DNA from: an uncultured Eggerthella sp.
Lineage (GTDB): Bacteria > Actinomycetota > Coriobacteriia > Coriobacteriales > Eggerthellaceae
Assembly (NCBI GenBank): GCA_900546175.1
Contig: URBX01000003.1
Span: 124,001-188,000, forward strand
Direction: 5' to 3'
DNA length: 64,000 bases
The stretch's first letter is position 1. Each line of letters starts with the position of its first letter. The notes beneath the pieces are model-generated. The model ran no database searches and had not been told where the DNA came from. It saw only the letters and a list, made by a program, of their open reading frames with translations. The position numbers and the translations under genes are program-made. Shown piece by piece: positions 26,401 through 35,445 of the stretch.

Positions 26401-27830
26401 GTCACGATGCATATCTCTCTGACGAAATTATTCGCCTTATGCGAGAAACTTCCCATAAAACTCCGCTCATTTTGAAGCTAGACGAAAGCAACATTAGAGG
26501 ACCTCTTCGCATTCGTGTTAATTCTTTTATTGAATCCTCATACATGAAGCAGGCTCTTTGCAAAGCCCCTGTTCTTCATGATTTAGAAGACCCCTATCCC
26601 GTAAAATTCGTTAAAAAAGACCGCAAGCGTCTGACCATTTTGGTGCCAAATACTTCTCATGCTTTTGCGAAAATCATGAGCGCAGCTCTTTCAAAACAAG
26701 GCGTAAAAGCTGAAGCCATGGAAGTTGGTCGAGAAGAAGCTATTGCTCTTGGCAAAAAATACGTCCACAACGATATTTGCTTCCCTGCCCAAATGACCAT
26801 TGGCGAATCACTTGCCTCTCTCACAAGCGGAAAGTATGACCCACACGAAATTGCCATTGGCACAGGAAAGTATATTGGTGATTGCCGCTTAACTCATTAT
26901 GGTGCGCTCCTTCGCAAGGCACTTGACGAAGCTGGTTTTGACTATGTCCCTATCATAACCAACGACGATGTTGACCAAAAGAATCTCCACCCTGGCCTTT
27001 TCTTCAGCTTAGGAACCTGTATTCGTATGGCAATCGCACTTCCTATGATTGATGTGTATGAGGAGCTTTTGCGAAAAATTCGTCCGTACGAAATAATACC
27101 TGGTTCTACTATTTCGGTATTTAATACCGCTCTGGACGGGTTAGTAAAAGGTCTTGAAAAACACGGTGTTTCCGGAGCTAAACGTGCCTTCAAAAAAGGA
27201 ATTGAACTCTTTAAGAACATCGAATACGACCGCTCTAATCCAAAACCTTCAGTGCTTATTGTGGGCGAATATCTCCTTAACTTCCATCCTGGCGCAAACC
27301 ACGATATCGAGAAATACCTTGAAGATAATGGCATGGAAGTTATTGAAGCGCGCATGACTGACGTTATTCGAAAATCATACTTCTACAAAGATGCTCAGGT
27401 TAAGGAATACCATGTTGATATCTCTAAAAAAGAGAAAAACTGGTATGACATTGCCAACAAGCTTTTTAATTACGCTCACGATATTACTGACAAGATCGCA
27501 ATAAGCCATCCGCTCTATAAGCCAGCCGTTCGCATGGATGAACTCATTAAAGCAAGTGACCCAATCATCCATCACACGTTTGATGCGGGAGAAGGTGTTC
27601 TTATTCCAGGCGAAATTCTTCATCATGCCGCACAAGGCTGCAGGAATTTTATCATTTTGCAGCCGTTTGCTTGTCTGCCAAATCACGTAGTAGGCCGCGG
27701 AATTAGCAAGCGCTTAAAAGAACTCTACCCTGAAGCACAAATTCTTCCACTGGACTACGATCCGGATGTAAGTTTTGCAAATATTGAAAACCGCCTACAA
27801 ATGCTTATCATGAATACATTTACCCGATAG
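23463..27830 (+). CDS. giant 2-hydroxyacyl-CoA dehydratase activase-like protein (BcrAD/BadFG plus HgdB-like)
   Basis: 1455 aa. Two complete ASKHA ATPase domains lie in tandem (LGIDVGSTTTKV near 15, LGIDSGSTTTKF near 342). Each has the pair of motifs that hold a [4Fe-4S] cluster in the archerase HgdC: C142 (GSCAGGTGAF) with C181 (GRCGVY), and C469/C473 (EACSSGCGSF) with C508 (SRCTVF). A short cysteine cluster (CPFCTNKCNR, about 640) follows, then a DUF2229-like region and a C-terminal HgdB/BcrC-like part (DICFPAQMTIGES near 1105). In known systems the activase shoots an electron into a separate dehydratase using ATP. Here both roles appear in one chain, and its substrate is unknown for this long family. 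TTTTAGGGGATG precedes the start. A TetR regulator follows after 8 bases. Confidence 0.88.
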   Translation: MTLNNKTETPSILHLGIDVGSTTTKVIVLDPSTNEVKFTHYLRHHAYQADSVIKILQEVIDRFPDNNFRVSFCGSGGRALASYLNVPYIQEVVANALAVRTFHPETQSAIELGGQDAKMIFFHTDKETGNLSVSDMRMNGSCAGGTGAFIDEIAALLKVPIEEFNDLASQGTTVYDVSGRCGVYAKTDIQPLLNQGVPKSDIALSAFHAIAKQSIGGLAQGIVINPPVVFEGGPLTFNPTLIEVFKERLCLSEEQVIRPDHPETIVARGAALSLSGNNSSAVENLKELQEKLSCYNSSIEGDYAPAPLFFENKQAYDEFFKRHQLPKRPNIEEYRNQTIRAYLGIDSGSTTTKFALVNEEGELVDSFYSSNEGEPLDIATNALIELKDKYELLDITLEILGVGTTGYGELLFNKAYHCDYHTVETVAHTKAATKYVPETSFILDIGGQDMKAIWLDNGIITDIVVNEACSSGCGSFLEGFASSLNIPVYEIAQAAFNSTNPAVLGSRCTVFMNSSIVSEQKNGKTPDDIMAGLCRSIIENVFTKVIRVSNLEKLGNHIVVQGGTFRNDAVLRALEQYLDKEVTRAPYPGLMGAIGIALLTKEHMESSKQPSTFIGLDSLHEFTYTQDSGYPCPFCTNKCNRTVITFNDGERWVTGNRCAKGEVLGSPKDSHARAQLKDITAKTNAVPNMFKVREELLFKEYDCEEVLPPRNVTIGLPRVLALWDNAPFWTTFFRSLGFTVKISSPSSQKLFEDGLAAITSDTVCFPAKLVHGHLRNLAKQGVDRIFMPVLTTVESENTEETSRSMCAVVKGYPLVIQNSDNPERQWNIPFDNPLWHWYTEEDRNRQLCFYMEETFGIGQEATLKAIEQALRAQAFFKNELIRQGSEIIALAEASNNKAVILAGRPYHNDTLINHELPSLFTELGIPVLTVDSVPGVNQVDLSHSRLDIVNNFHARMLSCAIIAAKNPNLEYCQIVSFGCGHDAYLSDEIIRLMRETSHKTPLILKLDESNIRGPLRIRVNSFIESSYMKQALCKAPVLHDLEDPYPVKFVKKDRKRLTILVPNTSHAFAKIMSAALSKQGVKAEAMEVGREEAIALGKKYVHNDICFPAQMTIGESLASLTSGKYDPHEIAIGTGKYIGDCRLTHYGALLRKALDEAGFDYVPIITNDDVDQKNLHPGLFFSLGTCIRMAIALPMIDVYEELLRKIRPYEIIPGSTISVFNTALDGLVKGLEKHGVSGAKRAFKKGIELFKNIEYDRSNPKPSVLIVGEYLLNFHPGANHDIEKYLEDNGMEVIEARMTDVIRKSYFYKDAQVKEYHVDISKKEKNWYDIANKLFNYAHDITDKIAISHPLYKPAVRMDELIKASDPIIHHTFDAGEGVLIPGEILHHAAQGCRNFIILQPFACLPNHVVGRGISKRLKELYPEAQILPLDYDPDVSFANIENRLQMLIMNTFTR

Positions 27831-27838
27831 GAGTATCA

Positions 27839-28549
27839 ATGGGAAGACCAAGAAAAGACTCTGAAACTCTTGACGCAAAAGAGCGTATTTATCAGGCATT
27901 TTGGGAGCTTCTTGAGGATTACAATTTTCATGAAATAACGGTTGGGATGATTGCCGCAAAAGCTCAGTGCAATCGCGGTACCTTCTATTACCACTTTGAC
28001 GATATTAATGATCTTGCTGAAAAAGCAATCAATCGAGAGTTCTTTACTAACGGCCTGGTCTCACGAGGGGTAATACGCATTATTTGTGGAGACATATCGA
28101 TGCCTCGAGAATTAAACTCTATTCTTCCAAATTTAAGCCGTATTCAAACACTTGCCGAGCGCGGTGGTGGCAGTCTTATCATGGATAAGATTAAAATGAC
28201 GGTTCTGCGTATTTGGGAAATCGTTTTAGGCGTTGAAGAGAAAGATTTCGAACCAACTACTCGTCTCATTATTGAATACGCCATTTCTGGTATTGTTGGC
28301 GTATTGAGCTACAGTTCAAAAAACATCATCCATCTTGAGACGATATTCGAGGACAATGCCTGGCTTCCATTTGTCAGAGCGAATGCGCACACGCTCTACC
28401 ATAGCATTTGTACAGCTCAAAACATTGGCCCTCAGGAAGCAGAAACTCGCCTCAAAGCGTTAGCGCGATTCCTTGAGTTATCAAACTATTCTCTTGATTC
28501 TATTTCGAACGCAGATGCAACGCTTTTAAAAAGGCTTCTTTCCTTCTAA
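27839..28549 (+). CDS. TetR/AcrR family regulator
   Basis: 236 aa. The N-terminal HTH (TVGMIAAKAQCNRGTFYYHFDDINDLAEKAI) is typical of TetR repressors. The C-terminal ligand domain is divergent, helical and longer than average. It starts 8 bases after the giant activase (ATAGGAGTATCA ribosome site) and must be transcribed with it, which suggests that it controls this operon or senses its product, perhaps an acyl-CoA. That link is inferred from position only. Confidence 0.88.
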   Translation: MGRPRKDSETLDAKERIYQAFWELLEDYNFHEITVGMIAAKAQCNRGTFYYHFDDINDLAEKAINREFFTNGLVSRGVIRIICGDISMPRELNSILPNLSRIQTLAERGGGSLIMDKIKMTVLRIWEIVLGVEEKDFEPTTRLIIEYAISGIVGVLSYSSKNIIHLETIFEDNAWLPFVRANAHTLYHSICTAQNIGPQEAETRLKALARFLELSNYSLDSISNADATLLKRLLSF

Positions 28550-28580
28550 AATGAAAGTCCCATTCGTTTTAGAGGTAAGC

Positions 28581-29939
28581 ATGAGCATTAAACAACATAA
28601 ACAAAAACCACAATCAAAAGCAAAATCGCACTCAAAACCAAAGCGCTCAAAACCGCAGCAAAAACCACGCCTGCAATCAAAAACTCAACCAAAGAGTTCA
28701 AGGTCAATAGGACCGTACTGCCCTATTGAAAAGAAATGTGGAGCGTGTCAGCATCTGCAAACTCCTTACCCAAAACAGCTTAAGCAAAAACAAGACTACC
28801 TTATGGGGCTGTTCGAGCACCTCATTGGTGTTGCAACTGTAGTTGAGCCAATCCTTGGTATGGACAATCCGTTCTATTACCGAAACAAAGTGGTTTCTCC
28901 TTATGCTCCTGGACGAAAACTCAAAAAGTCACAAGCTCAGCAAAACACCCGACATAAAACGCTTCCCTATGAAGTTCTATGCGGCATGTATAAAGAAGGA
29001 ACCCACATAATTATTCCTTCCGATTCTTGTCTCCTTGAAAACAAGAATGCCAAACAAGTTATCCTTACCATCCGTGATCTTATGGCGCGCTTCAATATTG
29101 ATGCCTATAACGAAGACACCGGTGAAGGCTTTATGCGTCATGCTATTGTGCGTGTAGGTCACAACAGTAACGAAGTGTTGGTTACCTTAGTTACCAACGA
29201 AAACATTTTTCCTCGTGCAAAAGCGTTTACGAAAGAACTCGTAAAGAAATGTCCATTTATCACAACGGTAGTTCAGAACATAAACACTCGCCAAACTAAT
29301 GTGATTCTGGGCGAAAAAGAACGCACTTTATATGGTCCTGGCTTCATTCTTGATACCCTCTGCAACTTAAGCTTCCGCATTTCTTCCCACTCGTTCTATC
29401 AAGTCAACGCCACTCAAACCGAAGTGCTCTATCGAAGTGCAATAAATTTTGCCCAACTCACCGGCAGTGAAGTGGTATTGGATGCATATTGCGGAACAGG
29501 AACTATCGGATTAGTTGCTGCAGCAGGTCTTCCCGAAAACCCTCAAGCTTGTGCTAAACGAGTAATTGGCATGGATGTTGTTGAAGATGCTATTGTAGAT
29601 GCACGCAACAATGCACTGCATAACGGAATTGAGAACGCACAATTCTTTGCAGAAGACGCCAGCGAGTTCATGAATCGCCTTGCTTCTAACGAAGAGACAA
29701 TTGACGTGTTGCTCATGGATCCACCTCGTGCAGGTTCAACTGAAACGTTTCTCGAGGCTGCAGCTGCCATGAATCCAAAACGCATTGTCTATATTTCCTG
29801 CAACCCAAAAACTCAAGTACGCGATGCGGAATATCTTGCTCATAAAGGATACGTAATCAAGCGTATTCAAGCGGTAGATATGTTCCCTCATACCAACCAT
29901 GTGGAATCTATCATCCTTATGGAGAAGATTGGTGGTTAA
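28581..29939 (+). CDS. rlmD: 23S rRNA (uracil-5-)-methyltransferase, RlmD/RumA-like
   Basis: 452 aa; methylates a uridine in 23S rRNA with S-adenosylmethionine. CPIEKKCGACQHLQ is the Fe-S cluster motif. YCGTGTIGLVAAAG is the SAM site. LLMDPPRAG and YISCNPKTQVRD, with the nucleophilic cysteine, complete the TrmA-family set. The N-terminal 45 residues are almost all Lys, Gln, Ser and Pro, replacing the usual TRAM domain and probably binding RNA. ATG 28581 has AGAGGTAAGC before it; ATG 28551 in the same frame is possible but lacks one. It could also be the closely related RlmCD. Confidence 0.88.
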   Translation: MSIKQHKQKPQSKAKSHSKPKRSKPQQKPRLQSKTQPKSSRSIGPYCPIEKKCGACQHLQTPYPKQLKQKQDYLMGLFEHLIGVATVVEPILGMDNPFYYRNKVVSPYAPGRKLKKSQAQQNTRHKTLPYEVLCGMYKEGTHIIIPSDSCLLENKNAKQVILTIRDLMARFNIDAYNEDTGEGFMRHAIVRVGHNSNEVLVTLVTNENIFPRAKAFTKELVKKCPFITTVVQNINTRQTNVILGEKERTLYGPGFILDTLCNLSFRISSHSFYQVNATQTEVLYRSAINFAQLTGSEVVLDAYCGTGTIGLVAAAGLPENPQACAKRVIGMDVVEDAIVDARNNALHNGIENAQFFAEDASEFMNRLASNEETIDVLLMDPPRAGSTETFLEAAAAMNPKRIVYISCNPKTQVRDAEYLAHKGYVIKRIQAVDMFPHTNHVESIILMEKIGG

Positions 29940-29941
29940 CC

Positions 29942-30742
29942 ATGAAACTTACCTTGCTTGGCACAGGCCATGCGCTTACCTTCAAATACTTCAACACCTG
30001 CTTTCTCCTTGAGGAAAACCAGGAGCTCTTTCTTGTTGATGGAGGCGGCGGAAACTATTTGTTTAATCAAATAGAAAAAGCAGGATATGACTGGCAAAAC
30101 ATTCGCACCGTATTTGTTACCCATAAGCACATCGATCATCTTTTGGGCATTATTTGGTACATTCGCAGAGTTGCTAACGATATTATTGATGACAATTTCG
30201 AAGGGGATGTCTCAATTTATTCTCATACCGAGGTAATTGACCTTCTTACGCAGATGGCAACCAACCTCCTTCGTCCTGTTGAAAGCGAACTTATAAACAA
30301 GCGAATCCACTTAATAGCTCTTAATCATAAAGACACGTTTTTTGCTCTTGGCAATACTGCTCAAGCCTTTGATATGGGCTCTCAGAAAGCTACCCAGTTT
30401 GGATTCGTTTTGTCCTTCGAGAACGGCAAAACACTTGCCTGCTGCGGGGACGAGCCTTATCGCCCTTGTTGTGAGCCTTTTGTTCGCAACTGTACTTGGC
30501 TTCTTCATGAAGCTTTCTGTCTATTTTCTCAAGCAGATAAATACCATCCCTATGAAATAAGCCACTCCACTGCAAAAGATGCAGCAGAAGTGGCCGAAAT
30601 GCTTAACATAGCGAATTTAGTGTTGTATCACACGGAAGAAGATACCTATCCTCATAGAAAAGAGCTCTATACCGCTGAAGCGAAGAAATACTTCTCGGGA
30701 GCAGTCTATGTTCCTGAGGACCTGGAAAGCTTCATTCTGTAA
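29942..30742 (+). CDS. RNase Z-like MBL-fold hydrolase
   Basis: A 266-aa soluble metallo-beta-lactamase-fold protein. Zinc ligands appear in THKHIDHLLG (near 62), a CCGDEP patch, LLHEAFC and the late ISHSTAKDAAEVA plus LYHTEEDT, which is the RNase Z/ElaC-like pattern of long-form ligands. The exosite arm of true RNase Z is not evident, so tRNA 3' processing cannot be claimed. It starts two bases after rlmD stops, so the pair is translationally linked, which hints at RNA metabolism. It converges with tyrS 19 bases away. Confidence 0.8.
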   Translation: MKLTLLGTGHALTFKYFNTCFLLEENQELFLVDGGGGNYLFNQIEKAGYDWQNIRTVFVTHKHIDHLLGIIWYIRRVANDIIDDNFEGDVSIYSHTEVIDLLTQMATNLLRPVESELINKRIHLIALNHKDTFFALGNTAQAFDMGSQKATQFGFVLSFENGKTLACCGDEPYRPCCEPFVRNCTWLLHEAFCLFSQADKYHPYEISHSTAKDAAEVAEMLNIANLVLYHTEEDTYPHRKELYTAEAKKYFSGAVYVPEDLESFIL

Positions 30743-30761
30743 GCGCAAATGCCTTTACGCT

Positions 30762-31973
30762 TTATACCAAGCGAATGAACTTGCGCTTGCCTACCTGAAT
30801 AACCGCACCTTCAAGTTTTTCTGGCGCAACGTTGTAGGATTTAGCAGCCAATGCTTCTCCGTTGATTTTTACGCCGCCGCCGTCAATTAACCTACGTGCT
30901 TCACCAACAGACTGAGTCATTTTTGCATCAGCAATAATCTTAGCAACGTAAACTAAGCCTTCAGCATTAGGTGTTAAGTCGGCAGCGAATTCTGGAATAT
31001 CCTCTGGTATTTCGTGCCTCTTGAACAAGTTGTCAAACGCTTCTTCTGCAGCCTGCGCAGCTTCGTCTCCCCAATAAGCAGAAACAATATTAGCAGCCAA
31101 AGCGCGTTTTACCTTGTTTGGATGAAGTTCGTCAGAAGCAAGACCTGCTTCAATACGATCAATCTCGTCAACAGAAACGGTAGAAGCCAAGCGATAATAC
31201 TTAACCATAATATCGTCAGGAATGGACATAACTTTGCCGAACATATCAGCAGGCTCATCAGTTAAGCCAATATAGTTGCCATAACTCTTCGACATCTTCT
31301 TAACGCCATCAGTACCTTCAAGCAAAGGCAAGGTGAGGCAAACCTGTGGCTCCATGCCAGATTTTTCCATAAGCTCACGGCCTGCAAGCAAGTTGAAGAG
31401 CTGGTCAGTACCGCCAAGTTCAACGTCGGCTTCGATAACTACTGAGTCGTATGCCTGCATAACTGGATACATAAACTCATGCAAGCTGATTGGCAATCCG
31501 CTGGTGTAACGATTATGGAAGTCATCACGTTCAAGAATGCGCGCAACAGTGAAGTTTGCCATTATCTTGAGAAGTTCTTCCATACCAAGAGATAGAATCC
31601 ACTCGGAGTTAAAACGAAGAGTGGTTTTCTCTGGATCAAGAATCTTAAATGCTTGATCAACATAGGTTTGAGCATTATGAACAATTTGTTCGCCCGAAAG
31701 CTGAGGACGGGTAGAATTTCTGCCTGAAGGATCTCCAATACGCGCTGTACCGTCACCGATAATCAAAATAACGTTATGACCTAAATCCTGGAACTGACGA
31801 AGCTTTCTTAAAGGAACTGCATGGCCAATATGGATATCAGGAGCAGTTGGATCTACACCAAGTTTAATATTGAGAGGTACTCCTTTTTTAAGCTTCTTCA
31901 TTAAGGCTTCTTCAGGAACAATCTGAGCAACGCCCGATTGGATAATATGGAATTGTTCTTCTGCTGAAATCAT
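30762..31973 (-). CDS. tyrS: tyrosyl-tRNA synthetase
   Basis: A 403-aa class I synthetase. The HIGH motif appears as DIHIGHAVPL (near 49) and KMSKS as KKMSKSYGNYIG (near 228). Between them are DGTARIGDPSGR and LPISLHEFMYPVMQAYDSV. An S4-type RNA-binding domain ends the protein (SVGEARRLIDGGGVKING...GKRKFIRLV). It is of the shorter bacterial TyrZ-like lineage. A ribosome site AAAGAGGATTAC lies before the ATG. It lies 41 bases after the U32 gene on the same strand, so it may share that transcript. No T-box is visible in that gap. Confidence 0.96.
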   Translation of the reverse strand: MISAEEQFHIIQSGVAQIVPEEALMKKLKKGVPLNIKLGVDPTAPDIHIGHAVPLRKLRQFQDLGHNVILIIGDGTARIGDPSGRNSTRPQLSGEQIVHNAQTYVDQAFKILDPEKTTLRFNSEWILSLGMEELLKIMANFTVARILERDDFHNRYTSGLPISLHEFMYPVMQAYDSVVIEADVELGGTDQLFNLLAGRELMEKSGMEPQVCLTLPLLEGTDGVKKMSKSYGNYIGLTDEPADMFGKVMSIPDDIMVKYYRLASTVSVDEIDRIEAGLASDELHPNKVKRALAANIVSAYWGDEAAQAAEEAFDNLFKRHEIPEDIPEFAADLTPNAEGLVYVAKIIADAKMTQSVGEARRLIDGGGVKINGEALAAKSYNVAPEKLEGAVIQVGKRKFIRLV

Positions 31974-32014
31974 GTAATCCTCTTTCTATACGGCAAGAAA
32001 TTCTATCACAGTCT

Positions 32015-34576
32015 CTATGAAACACCGCGGAACAAGTGACCAGATGTTGCTCCTTCTGCCTTAGAAACCTTATCTCCCGATTTAAGGGCAATATCGCGCG
32101 CACGAACCGCACGAGCTACCTTTTTAGTTACCTCAGAAACATTCATCAAAGTAGTATCAACCATTACCGCCGAAACGCCCGCGCGAATAAGTTCAGGCAT
32201 TACGTGAGCAATGTCTAACTGCACGGCATTGTATAAGTGGCTTCGTCCGTTGCAATCGGTAATAACCGGCATTTCGTAACCCTTACGATCTTTAAGATAA
32301 TGAGGGCTCTTTCTGCGAGCACAATTCTTACAATCCTGATTGCAAGGTCCTTGACTCATAAGCAAACAATGTTCGGTAATCATAAGTTCATTAGCACCCA
32401 TGATGGTTACTCCTAAAGGAACCGGGCTCACTTCGCCAAGCTCTTCAATCTGAACAAGAGAAAGCTCAGGAGATAACCAGATTCTCTGCGCGCCAAAATC
32501 TGCCATAGTCTGCAAATCGAGACGATTAGTAACCGGAATATGTGGACCAACCTCCACCAATGCGCCCATTTCCGCGCAGTGTAGGAGCTGGCCAATGTTT
32601 TCTGCCATTACTTGTTTTCCCTCAGATACACGCTTATAGATATCGAATCCGTTGCGCTTCTGTTCGTCAAACATATGATTTACTGTTGGCAAAACAGGAA
32701 TGCACTTATTTGGATAGCCCGCTTGTTCAGAAGTACCCGATAGCTGGCCTGCAATAATTGCTTCGCCGCGACGATAATTCAAAACTGGAACGTAAATCAA
32801 ATCCGCGCCAGCCTTCTTTGCTGCACGTGCAGTTGCAGGATTAGTTGCCAAAACAGCTACCTTACAACTTCCTTTTCGAATACGAGGGTCAAAAGGACGC
32901 TCTTTTACGCGCTCAAGGCTACGCTGGTTATAGTGCTCAAGAATAGCGCTTTCGAGCTGAGAAGCTACCGCACTGCGAAGTTTGTGCAAGGCAGAAAAGC
33001 CAATTCCTGCACCCTGGTCAAGTTCAATATCAAGTTCCTTAATAACAAAAGGAGTTGAACCCATACGATTAATATGGCTGTACACATCTTCTTTCGTAAT
33101 CGCTTTAGTACGTGCAGGCTCAACGTCACTGCCGGTAAGCTCGGCAGCATATGCACCATCAAGCGTTTCAAAATGAATCATAAGCGGCATACCAATGCGT
33201 ATGTTTGCCCAACCACGAATAGGAACACGTGGCTCTTTATCATCATCTACAAATGCAGCTGCTGCATTACGAACACGGAAAACGCGATCTCCCTTACCTA
33301 CCGGACGCTCTGGTTTAACCAGAAGCTGTCCTTTTTTATTAAGGCGAACTTCATTAATAACATGAGTAAAGTGGCCTCGATTAGTCCAGAACTCAATAAC
33401 ATCACCCTGATTGATTTCGTCCTCAACACTGAGAACTACTCCCTGGTTTGAAACCTGCTCAACGCGACCAATAAACACACCTCGGTTGTTTGGTCTACCG
33501 TAGCTCATAATTTCGTTACCACGATTCCCCTCCAAATATGCAGTGGTAAAACCACGACTAAAAGCCTCTGAGAGAATCTGCATTTCTTCATCGGTTGGAG
33601 CAGGGCTTACCGTACTGTTTGCGAAGCTTCCTGCTTGAGCCTGAAGTTCGTTACTCTGGGCAGTATCTTCCTGTGCATTACAATTCTGGATGACATTGTC
33701 CTGAGCATCATCTTCCAAAAAGCCGTTTTTCTGAGCAGCACTCTCAAGCACACGGTCGAGAATCTGACGATACACTCCCACTACGCTCGAGACGTATTCA
33801 GGAGATTTCATACGGCCTTCAATCTTTAATGAAGTAACGCCTGCCTCTAACAACTGAGACAAAATAGGTGCAGTACATAAGTCTTTTGGTGATAAAAGAT
33901 GCTCTCCTGGCGAAGGAAGAGTTTTTGTATGCAAGGCACGATTATGCAAGGTGTACGGAAGCCTGCAAGCTTGTGCGCAACGTCCACGGTTAGCACTTCT
34001 GCCACCAATCAAAGAAGACATGAAGCATTGGCCCGAATAGCAAATACAGAGCGCACCGTGTGCAAAGCTCTCTAACTCAACGCCGAGCTCTTCTGCTTCA
34101 TCAGCTAGCACACGAATTTCTTCAAGTGAAAGTTCACGAGCTAACGTAATGCGCTTTGCCCCTAATGCAGCAACCGCACGTAAACCATCACTATTATGAA
34201 TATTCATTTGGGTAGAAATATGAAGACGAGCTCCTTTTATGGTACGAGCAATCTCCTGAGCAATACCCAAATCCTGAACAATAAAAGCGTCCACACCAGC
34301 ACGATATGCCTGGCGAGCAAGCTCCATTGCATCAGGAAGTTCAGAAGGAAGAACCACCGTATTTAAGGTGAGATAGACCTTTACCCCACGAAGATGAGCG
34401 TAATCACACGCTTCTTTTAATTCCTCTAACGAAAAATTATCCGCACCCCTTCGTGCGTTAAACGATCCCGCACCTAGGTATACTGCATTAGCACCTGCGC
34501 GTACTGCCGCATGGAGGCACACCATATTTCCCGCAGGAGCAAGGAGTTCTACTGAAGGAATTGTGTTTTGTGTCAT
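32015..34576 (-). CDS. U32 family peptidase / RlhA-like RNA hydroxylation protein
   Basis: 853 aa. The N-terminal U32 domain is clear (VELLAPAGNMVCLHAAVRAGANAVYLG, and the conserved cysteine patch CICYSGQCFMSS...GRCAQACRLPY), followed by PKDLC...LKIEGRMKSPEYV. The central and C-terminal parts match the DUF3656-containing long forms, with a second cysteine group (CLLMSQGPCNQDCKNCARR). E. coli RlhA of this family hydroxylates C2501 of 23S rRNA; others act on tRNA or as collagenase-like peptidases. Some 50 residues near 290-335 are a low-complexity, Asn/Gln/Asp-rich insert. The exact activity cannot be fixed. Confidence 0.88.
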   Translation of the reverse strand: MTQNTIPSVELLAPAGNMVCLHAAVRAGANAVYLGAGSFNARRGADNFSLEELKEACDYAHLRGVKVYLTLNTVVLPSELPDAMELARQAYRAGVDAFIVQDLGIAQEIARTIKGARLHISTQMNIHNSDGLRAVAALGAKRITLARELSLEEIRVLADEAEELGVELESFAHGALCICYSGQCFMSSLIGGRSANRGRCAQACRLPYTLHNRALHTKTLPSPGEHLLSPKDLCTAPILSQLLEAGVTSLKIEGRMKSPEYVSSVVGVYRQILDRVLESAAQKNGFLEDDAQDNVIQNCNAQEDTAQSNELQAQAGSFANSTVSPAPTDEEMQILSEAFSRGFTTAYLEGNRGNEIMSYGRPNNRGVFIGRVEQVSNQGVVLSVEDEINQGDVIEFWTNRGHFTHVINEVRLNKKGQLLVKPERPVGKGDRVFRVRNAAAAFVDDDKEPRVPIRGWANIRIGMPLMIHFETLDGAYAAELTGSDVEPARTKAITKEDVYSHINRMGSTPFVIKELDIELDQGAGIGFSALHKLRSAVASQLESAILEHYNQRSLERVKERPFDPRIRKGSCKVAVLATNPATARAAKKAGADLIYVPVLNYRRGEAIIAGQLSGTSEQAGYPNKCIPVLPTVNHMFDEQKRNGFDIYKRVSEGKQVMAENIGQLLHCAEMGALVEVGPHIPVTNRLDLQTMADFGAQRIWLSPELSLVQIEELGEVSPVPLGVTIMGANELMITEHCLLMSQGPCNQDCKNCARRKSPHYLKDRKGYEMPVITDCNGRSHLYNAVQLDIAHVMPELIRAGVSAVMVDTTLMNVSEVTKKVARAVRARDIALKSGDKVSKAEGATSGHLFRGVS

Positions 34577-34816
34577 GATTTTCCTTATATCTCAATACAC
34601 CAGAATACGACCACCGTTATCCGATGATCGTATTCCTATTAATCACTACGTTTATTACAGACAAAAGAGCTTGAATTCTTTTATCCATTCCAATACAACG
34701 CTTAATGCAAGCACTCGTTCAACTAATAAGCAAGCACCGGTTTACACACGAGCACTCTTGATTGCCGGCAAACTCAAAGAAGACACGCCTTGGTGCTTTA
34801 GAGAAGCGTACCTGTC

Positions 34817-35284
34817 TTAAGCTTGGCTTGCTTTATTATCGGCATCCTTAAGTGCTGCTATACCTGCATCATAATGCTGTTGAATAGAAGCAAGAGAATC
34901 AGCGTTAAGGCTTCCTCCCTCAAGCTTCATTTTCTGGTAAAGATCGACATACTCATTGAGAGCGGTTTGAAGTTCTTCAGCGCCTAAAACATAAGATTCG
35001 TGAACGCTCTTCAAATCCTCAGGAGCCTCAAGAGCCTTCAGGTTCTCAACCTGCTTTTGAACATCTTTGAGCTGAGAGTCAAGAGAGACAACTTCACCCG
35101 ACTTCACTACGTCAGAAAAGCCTTCCAAGTCAGTCTTGATGGTGTCCATAATTGAGTTTACTGAAGTCATATATTGGCGATTCTTTGATTGTTCATCGTT
35201 CTGAGCCGCAGAAGCACCACAGCCTACGAGCAAACAAAGACATGTTATACACAACACACATGCAAGAATAATGCGCTTTTTCAT
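34817..35284 (-). CDS. small lipoprotein of unknown function
   Basis: 155 aa. A classic lipoprotein signal has a basic start, a hydrophobic core and the lipobox LVGC with lipidated C22. The mature part is almost entirely helical and charged (MTSVNSIMDTIKTDLEGF, LDSQLKDVQKQVENLKALEAPEDLKSVHE), with heptad-like spacing suggesting a coiled coil. I cannot name a family. AAGGAACTC precedes the ATG. It lies downstream of the PBP gene on the same strand, past a hairpin, and may act at the cell envelope. Confidence 0.75.
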   Translation of the reverse strand: MKKRIILACVLCITCLCLLVGCGASAAQNDEQSKNRQYMTSVNSIMDTIKTDLEGFSDVVKSGEVVSLDSQLKDVQKQVENLKALEAPEDLKSVHESYVLGAEELQTALNEYVDLYQKMKLEGGSLNADSLASIQQHYDAGIAALKDADNKASQA

Positions 35285-35332
35285 GAGTTCCTTCCAAGAG
35301 TATCAATAATCATTAACCAACGTTATTACAAA

Positions 35333-35360
35333 GAGGCTCGAGCGAGCAAACTCTCGAGCC
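35333..35360 (-). terminator. GC-rich hairpin after the PBP gene
   Basis: GGCTCGAG (35335-35342) pairs with CTCGAGCC (35353-35360), with a ten-base loop. On the minus strand it is followed by CTCTTTGTAAT, a weak T tract. It lies about 85 bases after the PBP stop. Confidence 0.55.
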
Positions 35361-35445
35361 CCGTAGTTTATGAGAGTCATTCTCCGCCTGATTCACCAGA
35401 GTCAGTACCTTAGCCGGTGTAACCTCCGTCACCAGTGCGGACACC

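Noticed and set aside
34563..34820. 85-codon plus-strand frame between the U32 and lipoprotein genes
   Set aside because: It starts inside the U32 gene start region, lacks a Shine-Dalgarno sequence and shows no recognisable features.
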